Origin: Arthrobacter sp. ISL-95 | Lineage (GTDB): Bacteria; Actinomycetota; Actinomycetes; Actinomycetales; Micrococcaceae | Direction of reading: 5' to 3' | Length of the DNA stretch: 64,000 bases | Assembly: GCF_018613695.1 (NCBI RefSeq) | Contig: NZ_JAGGPR010000016.1 | Location: 227,868 to 291,867, forward strand | Shown: piece after piece, positions 59,530 to 64,000 of the stretch | Numbering within the stretch: position 1 is the stretch's first letter | How the letters are laid out: the number at the start of each line of letters is the position of its first letter | Notes under the pieces: model-generated | Databases searched by the model: none | What the model saw: the letters and a program-made list of their open reading frames with translations, nothing else | What the model was told of the DNA's origin: nothing | Position numbers and translations under genes: made by a program

Positions 59530-61275
59530 TTACTTGGCAGCTACCGTGCGGGCGCCGGTCTTGGTGGCCACGGGGGCACCTTCACGACGCTCCAAGGCAG
59601 CCTTGACCAAACCTGCGAACAGCGGGTGAGGGCGCGTGGGGCGGGAGCTGAGCTCCGGGTGCGCCTGCGTTGCCACGTAGTACGGGTGGACTTCGCGGGG
59701 AAGCTCCACATATTCCACGAGCTTGCCGTCAGGAGAAGTACCGGAGAACACCAGGCCCTTGGCAGCGATCTGGTCGCGGTACTTGTTGTTGACCTCATAG
59801 CGGTGGCGGTGGCGTTCACTGACAGTGGTGGTGCCGTAGGTCTCGGCAATGACGGAGCCTTCGTCCAGCTTGGCTTCGTAGAGGCCAAGACGCATGGTGC
59901 CGCCGAGATCTCCCTTGCCCTCCACGATGTCCAACTGCTCTTCCATGGTGGCGATCACGGGGTACTTCGAATCCGGCTCGAACTCGCTGGAGGAAGCACC
60001 TTCAAGGCCAACCACGTTACGGGCGTACTCGATTACCATGCACTGCAGGCCAAGGCACAGGCCCAGGACAGGGAGCTTGGTTTCGCGGGCAAATTTCAGA
60101 GCGCCCAGCTTGCCTTCAAGGCCGCGGATACCGAAGCCGCCAGGAACACAGATGGCGTCCACACCGGCCAAGGATTTTGTTGCCCCTTCCAGGGTTTCGC
60201 ACTCGTCCGAGGGGACCCAGCGGATCTTGACCTTGGCTTCGTTGGCGAAACCGCCGGCGCGGAGAGCCTCGGTGACCGAGAGGTAGGCGTCCGGGAGGTC
60301 GATGTACTTGCCCACCAGGGCAACTTCGACCTCATGCTTGGGGTTGTGGACTGCTTCAAGCAGCTTGTCCCACTTGCTCCAGTCAACGTCCTTGAACGGC
60401 AGATCCAGCGCACGGACTATGTAGGAGTCCAAGCCTTGGGAATGCAGGGTCTTGGGGATGTCATAGATGCTGGGGGCATCAGCGGCGTTAACTACGGCGT
60501 CGATGTCGACGTCGCACATGCGGCCGATTTTCTCGCGCATGGCATCAGGCACTTCGCGGTCCGAGCGGATCACGATTGCCTCAGGCTGGATACCAATGGA
60601 GCGAAGGGCAGCCACGGAGTGCTGGGTGGGCTTGGTCTTCAGTTCCTGGGAAGGACCGATATACGGGACCAGCGAAACGTGCAGGAAGAAGACGTTGTTG
60701 CGGCCCACATCCTGGCGGACCTGGCGTGCTGACTCAAGGAACGGCTGTGACTCGATGTCGCCCACCGTGCCACCGATTTCGGTGATGATGACGTCCGGAG
60801 CGTTTTTGCCTTCGGCAGGCAGGCGCATGCGGCGCTTGATTTCATCGGTGATGTGCGGAATGACCTGGACGGTGTCTCCCAGATATTCGCCGCGACGTTC
60901 CTTGGCGATAACGGTGGAGTAGATCTGGCCCGTTGTGACGTTGGCCGAACCTTCGAGGTTTTCGTCGAGGAAGCGCTCGTAGTGTCCGATGTCGAGGTCG
61001 GTTTCGGCACCGTCATCCGTCACGAAAACTTCGCCGTGCTGGAAGGGGTTCATCGTGCCCGGATCCACGTTCAGATAGGGATCGAGCTTCTGCATAGTTA
61101 CAGACAAACCACGTGCCCGCAGTAGGTGACCGAGGCTGGAAGCCGTCAGACCCTTACCGAGCGAGGACGCCACACCACCGGTGACGAAGATGTGTTTGGT
61201 CGTCTTGGACGAGCCCGGGAACCGGGAATTTACACGGGAATTTGATCGCTGCACCACGGAATTCGAGCTTATCAT
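59530..61275 (-). CDS. pyrG: CTP synthase
   Basis: Aminates UTP to CTP with glutamine. The 581-residue protein has an N-terminal synthetase domain (IFVTGGVASSLGKGL near 30, EIGGTVGDIES near 165) and a C-terminal class I amidotransferase domain with the nucleophile Cys in LGLCLGLQC and the His-Glu pair near HPELSSRP. I chose the ATG at 61275, which has GGAAGG 8 nt upstream; the frame opens one codon earlier at a TTG. Confidence 0.95.
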   Translation of the reverse strand: MISSNSVVQRSNSRVNSRFPGSSKTTKHIFVTGGVASSLGKGLTASSLGHLLRARGLSVTMQKLDPYLNVDPGTMNPFQHGEVFVTDDGAETDLDIGHYERFLDENLEGSANVTTGQIYSTVIAKERRGEYLGDTVQVIPHITDEIKRRMRLPAEGKNAPDVIITEIGGTVGDIESQPFLESARQVRQDVGRNNVFFLHVSLVPYIGPSQELKTKPTQHSVAALRSIGIQPEAIVIRSDREVPDAMREKIGRMCDVDIDAVVNAADAPSIYDIPKTLHSQGLDSYIVRALDLPFKDVDWSKWDKLLEAVHNPKHEVEVALVGKYIDLPDAYLSVTEALRAGGFANEAKVKIRWVPSDECETLEGATKSLAGVDAICVPGGFGIRGLEGKLGALKFARETKLPVLGLCLGLQCMVIEYARNVVGLEGASSSEFEPDSKYPVIATMEEQLDIVEGKGDLGGTMRLGLYEAKLDEGSVIAETYGTTTVSERHRHRYEVNNKYRDQIAAKGLVFSGTSPDGKLVEYVELPREVHPYYVATQAHPELSSRPTRPHPLFAGLVKAALERREGAPVATKTGARTVAAK

Positions 61276-61278
61276 CAA

Positions 61279-61455
61279 TTACGCCTTCCCAGCGCCTGTT
61301 CGGATTCCCCAAATGGTCAATAGTTGCTCACCACCGCATTCCAAGCAAGACCCGGGCGGATAAATTGCACCGATGTGATTGTGCTCGCACTCCCCTAGCG
61401 TACGGCCACCCCTGCCCGACGCCTCAGGCGCGTTGGGGCAAGAGCTTTGCGTCAT
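61279..61455 (-). CDS. Possible 58-residue Cys/His-rich small protein
   Basis: An ATG at 61455, inside the 3' end of recN in another frame, opens a 58-codon frame that fills the recN-pyrG gap and stops at a TAA (61279-61281) directly before pyrG. The product has C23, H25, H27, C37 and C40, a CxHxH...CxxC spacing like a zinc site. AGGA lies about 9 nt upstream. It overlaps recN by 32 nt. I do not recognise it, and it could be chance in GC-rich DNA. Confidence 0.35.
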   Translation of the reverse strand: MTQSSCPNAPEASGRGGRTLGECEHNHIGAIYPPGSCLECGGEQLLTIWGIRTGAGKA

Positions 61456-63163
61456 CCAGCAATTCCTGGGCATGCGCCTGTGCACTTTCGGAATCCTCTT
61501 GTCCGGCCAGCATGCGGGCAAGCTCCTTGACGCGCTCGTCGTCGCTCAGCAACTGCACATCGCTGGAGGTGAAGCCGGTGGTCGTCTTTCCGTCAGCGCC
61601 CCGCACCGAAGTTTTGGTCACTCGGATGTGTTGATCGGCAAAAGCAGCTACCTGTGGCAGGTGCGTCACCACCAGGACCTGGACGTGCCGTGCGAGCATG
61701 GCCAACCTGCGGCCGATTTCCACGGCAGCACGCCCACCCACGCCGGCGTCAACTTCATCGAAGACAAAGGTGGGGACAGGATCTACGGCCGCCAGCACCA
61801 CCTCGATCGCCAACATGACCCTGGACAGTTCACCACCGGAGGCTCCCTTGCCCAGTGGCCTCGCCGGGGCACCGGAGTGGGGCTGGAGCAGGAAAGCGAT
61901 CTCATCGGTGCCCCAAGGGCCCAATGCGCCGCTGCCATCCGCTTCGATGACCAGAGTGGCGTCGGCCATCGCCAAGGCCTTCAGCTCGGCGCTGACCCGG
62001 GAAGACAGGTCCTTGGCAGCTTTGAGGCGGGCTTTGGTGATGGCGGCAGCCAGCTTGCGCAGGGTTGCTTCGGCAGTAGCCACCTCGGTGTCCAGGGACT
62101 CAATGCGGCTTGAATCGTCCTGCAACTCGTCCAGGCGGGCCCTCGCCGTCGCTGCCCATTCAAGGACTTCATCGATACTCGGCGCATATTTGCGGATCAG
62201 TTTGGCCAGGACTGCCCGGCGCTCCTCGATTTCAGAGAGCCGCTCAGGCCCTTCCGTGTCCAGCGCAGCCTGATAACTGGACAGCTCGGCCGCGATGTCA
62301 TTGAGGAGGAAGCCCACCTCCGCCAGCCGGGTTGCTGCGGAACGAAGTTCCTCGTCGTGCTCCGCCACGTGCTCCAGCGTTCGTTTGGCGGCATCCACCA
62401 TGGTGGTTGCATCGCCGGCGTCTCCGAATTCTTCGGCAATGAGCGACTCGTGGGCAGCAGCTGCCGCCAAACGCAGTTCTTCTACGTTGGCCAGCTTTAC
62501 GGCCTCGGCTTTGAGAGTCTCGTCCTCTCCCGGCTGGGGATCCACCTCATCAATTTCCTTGAGGGCAGCGTCCAGGGACTCGGCCTCCCGTAAACGCTCG
62601 CGGGCTTCGCTGCGAAGCGTCTCAAGTTCGGACTGGATGGCTTTCCAGTGGTTGAACAGCTCCTGGTACTCTGCCAGTGTCTTCGCCAAGGGCGCTCCGG
62701 CAAACCTGTCCAAGGCGTGCCGCTGCGCGGTGGCGCTCTTGAGCCGGATCTGGTCCGACTGCCCATGGACCACCACCAGGCTTTCGCCCAACTCAGCCAA
62801 TACCCCCACCGGTGCCGCGCGTCCGCCAACAAAAGCACGGCTACGCCCGTCGGCTCCAACGGTGCGGGCCAGCAGGAGTTCAGCAACGCCGTCGAACTCC
62901 TCCGCCTCGCCGCCGGCCTCCTTGGCGCGTTCCACCGCACTGTGCGCGGGATCAAGTTTCAGCACAGCTTCGGCCGACGCGGATTTGGCTCCGCTTCGAA
63001 CGGCACCCGCGTCCGAACGGGCACCAAGAAGAAGTCCGACGGCGGTCACCACCATGGTCTTGCCCGCACCGGTTTCGCCGGTGACTACGCTGAGGCCCGG
63101 GCCCAGCGGCAGGGCGGCGTCGGTGATGACGCCGAGGTCACGGATTCGGAGTTCTTCGAGCAT
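61424..63163 (-). CDS. recN: DNA repair protein RecN
   Basis: SMC-like ATPase in double-strand-break repair. The 579-residue protein has Walker A GETGAGKTMVV near residue 30, a long coiled-coil centre (about 165-370), the ABC signature region GKGASGGELSRVMLAIE near 455 and Walker B TFVFDEVDAGVGG near 485. It starts 3 nt after the nadK stop, so the two are co-transcribed, as in many Actinobacteria. Confidence 0.95.
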   Translation of the reverse strand: MLEELRIRDLGVITDAALPLGPGLSVVTGETGAGKTMVVTAVGLLLGARSDAGAVRSGAKSASAEAVLKLDPAHSAVERAKEAGGEAEEFDGVAELLLARTVGADGRSRAFVGGRAAPVGVLAELGESLVVVHGQSDQIRLKSATAQRHALDRFAGAPLAKTLAEYQELFNHWKAIQSELETLRSEARERLREAESLDAALKEIDEVDPQPGEDETLKAEAVKLANVEELRLAAAAAHESLIAEEFGDAGDATTMVDAAKRTLEHVAEHDEELRSAATRLAEVGFLLNDIAAELSSYQAALDTEGPERLSEIEERRAVLAKLIRKYAPSIDEVLEWAATARARLDELQDDSSRIESLDTEVATAEATLRKLAAAITKARLKAAKDLSSRVSAELKALAMADATLVIEADGSGALGPWGTDEIAFLLQPHSGAPARPLGKGASGGELSRVMLAIEVVLAAVDPVPTFVFDEVDAGVGGRAAVEIGRRLAMLARHVQVLVVTHLPQVAAFADQHIRVTKTSVRGADGKTTTGFTSSDVQLLSDDERVKELARMLAGQEDSESAQAHAQELLDDAKLLPQRA

Positions 63164-63166
63164 GGT

Positions 63167-64000
63167 TCACTTCGCATTCGTGGGATCTGATGGCTCACCG
63201 TGCCCCAGGTCCTCGGACGTTTCGGAGTCCCGGGGACTGGGCAAAGGAGCCGGTGACAGGGTCCGGATGACAGGGATGGGACCGGTGTGGACTTCGCCGC
63301 TCCGAGGGGCCGGGCCGCGCCAGCCGTGGATGGGTAGCTGGAACTTGCGGACCAGACGCGCCGAGAACGGAGTCTTGTGAGTCCGGGCCAGACGCACCGG
63401 TGTGGCCGAGCGCGTTACCTCAACGCGGGCTCCGGGCGGAAGATCCACCGAACGCCGGCCATCGCACCAAAGAACCCCCAAAGCCTCGGTCCTGTTCATG
63501 ATTTCCACAGCCAGCTTGGAACGTGGCGACACCACCAAAGGCTTGGCAAAAAGCGCATGCGCACTGATAGGAACTATGACCAAAGCTTCAACCTCAGGCC
63601 ACACCACAGGCCCTCCTGAAGAGAAGGCATAGGCCGTGGAACCCGTGGGCGTAGCGAGGACCACTCCATCACAGCCGAACGACGTCAAAGGACGTTCATC
63701 CACTTCGGTGACAATCTCCAACATGCGTTCCCGGTTGGCCTTTTCAATGGCAGCTTCGTTCAAAGCCCAGGTGTGCCAAATCTTCTGGCCTTTGACCCAC
63801 ACCTGGACATCGATGGTCATGCGTTCTTCAACCGTGTACTGACGGCTGGCAATCCACTCCACCGTCTGGGCCAGATCGGCGCGTTCACTTTCCGCGAGGA
63901 AACCCACGTGCCCCAGGTTGACGCCCAACAGCGGTACATCCACCTCTCGGACCAGTTCAGCAGCGCGAAGGATGGTGCCATCGCCGCCCAAGACCATCAC
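63167..64000 (-). CDS. nadK: NAD kinase (partial, N-terminus beyond window)
   Basis: Phosphorylates NAD to NADP. The right edge cuts the gene just before the GGDGT motif, which is at the first visible residues. Further motifs are LNEAAIEKANRER and GCDGVVLATPTGSTAYAFSSGGP. About 277 residues are visible; the N-terminal roughly 80 are missing. A proline-rich C-terminal extension follows the fold. Confidence 0.94.
   Translation of the reverse strand: MMVLGGDGTILRAAELVREVDVPLLGVNLGHVGFLAESERADLAQTVEWIASRQYTVEERMTIDVQVWVKGQKIWHTWALNEAAIEKANRERMLEIVTEVDERPLTSFGCDGVVLATPTGSTAYAFSSGGPVVWPEVEALVIVPISAHALFAKPLVVSPRSKLAVEIMNRTEALGVLWCDGRRSVDLPPGARVEVTRSATPVRLARTHKTPFSARLVRKFQLPIHGWRGPAPRSGEVHTGPIPVIRTLSPAPLPSPRDSETSEDLGHGEPSDPTNAK

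Noticed and set aside
59524..60732. A 402-codon plus-strand frame antisense to pyrG
   Set aside because: Shadow of a complete CTP synthase.

Overview
This 64 kb window is GC-rich actinobacterial chromosome, most likely from the Micrococcaceae (Arthrobacter or Paenarthrobacter type). The evidence is the complete dcw order, a MurE that lacks the DNPR motif of diaminopimelate-adding enzymes (fitting L-lysine peptidoglycan), actinobacterial-only families (Rv2175c-like, GarA, DUF3040, class II DAHP synthase), frequent GTG starts and many ATGA/GTGA overlaps. Assignments rest on motifs and gene order read by eye; no database search was run.

Layout. (1) 1-13,323, minus strand: division and cell-wall (dcw) operon, transcribed mraZ-rsmH-ftsL-ftsI-murE-murF-mraY-murD-ftsW-murG-murC, with murC cut by the left edge. 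A promoter overlapped by repeated GTGGAG boxes, probable MraZ sites, lies at 13,389-13,443. (2) 13,751-17,364: DUF3040 membrane protein, DinB polymerase, a lipoprotein and a polyprenyl diphosphate synthase. (3) 17,562-29,271: a block resembling Rv2173-Rv2187 of Mycobacterium tuberculosis: Rv2175c-like DNA-binding protein, PASTA-domain kinase PknL, class II DAHP synthase, PlsC-type acyltransferase and FadD15-like acyl-CoA ligase. A LysM/lytic transglycosylase gene, two tandem esterase paralogues and a ROK glucokinase sit within it. (4) 29,335-33,842: pyruvate carboxylase and an orphan ParA. (5) 33,971-37,037: the Rv1826-Rv1830 block (gcvH, garA, MerR, bifunctional nuclease, MerR). (6) 37,154-39,853: membrane protein, divergent MFS/MarR pair and tRNA-Pro(GGG). 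(7) 39,995-64,000: a block resembling Rv1695-Rv1713 (nadK, recN, pyrG, NUDIX, xerD, parA, scpA, scpB, pseudouridine synthase, cmk, der) with tyrA between the pseudouridine synthase and cmk. Between xerD and parA this order is interrupted by about 9.6 kb of carbon-catabolic genes: dctA, a CitA/CitB-type two-component system, a GntR regulator, prpDBC, a NUDIX gene and a membrane protein.

How the parts fit together. The dcw operon makes lipid II and the septal synthase. PknL may respond to wall fragments through its PASTA repeats, and GarA keeps the phosphorylatable ETTS segment through which such kinases control 2-oxoglutarate dehydrogenase. Pyruvate carboxylase, DctA and the methylcitrate-cycle genes all feed or drain the TCA cycle. 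ScpA, ScpB, ParA and XerD serve chromosome condensation and segregation.

I see no insertion sequence, prophage, CRISPR array, rRNA gene or broken gene. The most unusual items are the carbon-catabolic insertion, a possible leader peptide with a codon-phased 9-nt repeat upstream of the LysM gene, a 58-codon Cys/His-rich reading frame between recN and pyrG, the layered MraZ boxes, and a GntR gene that looks leaderless with an operator over its putative -10.
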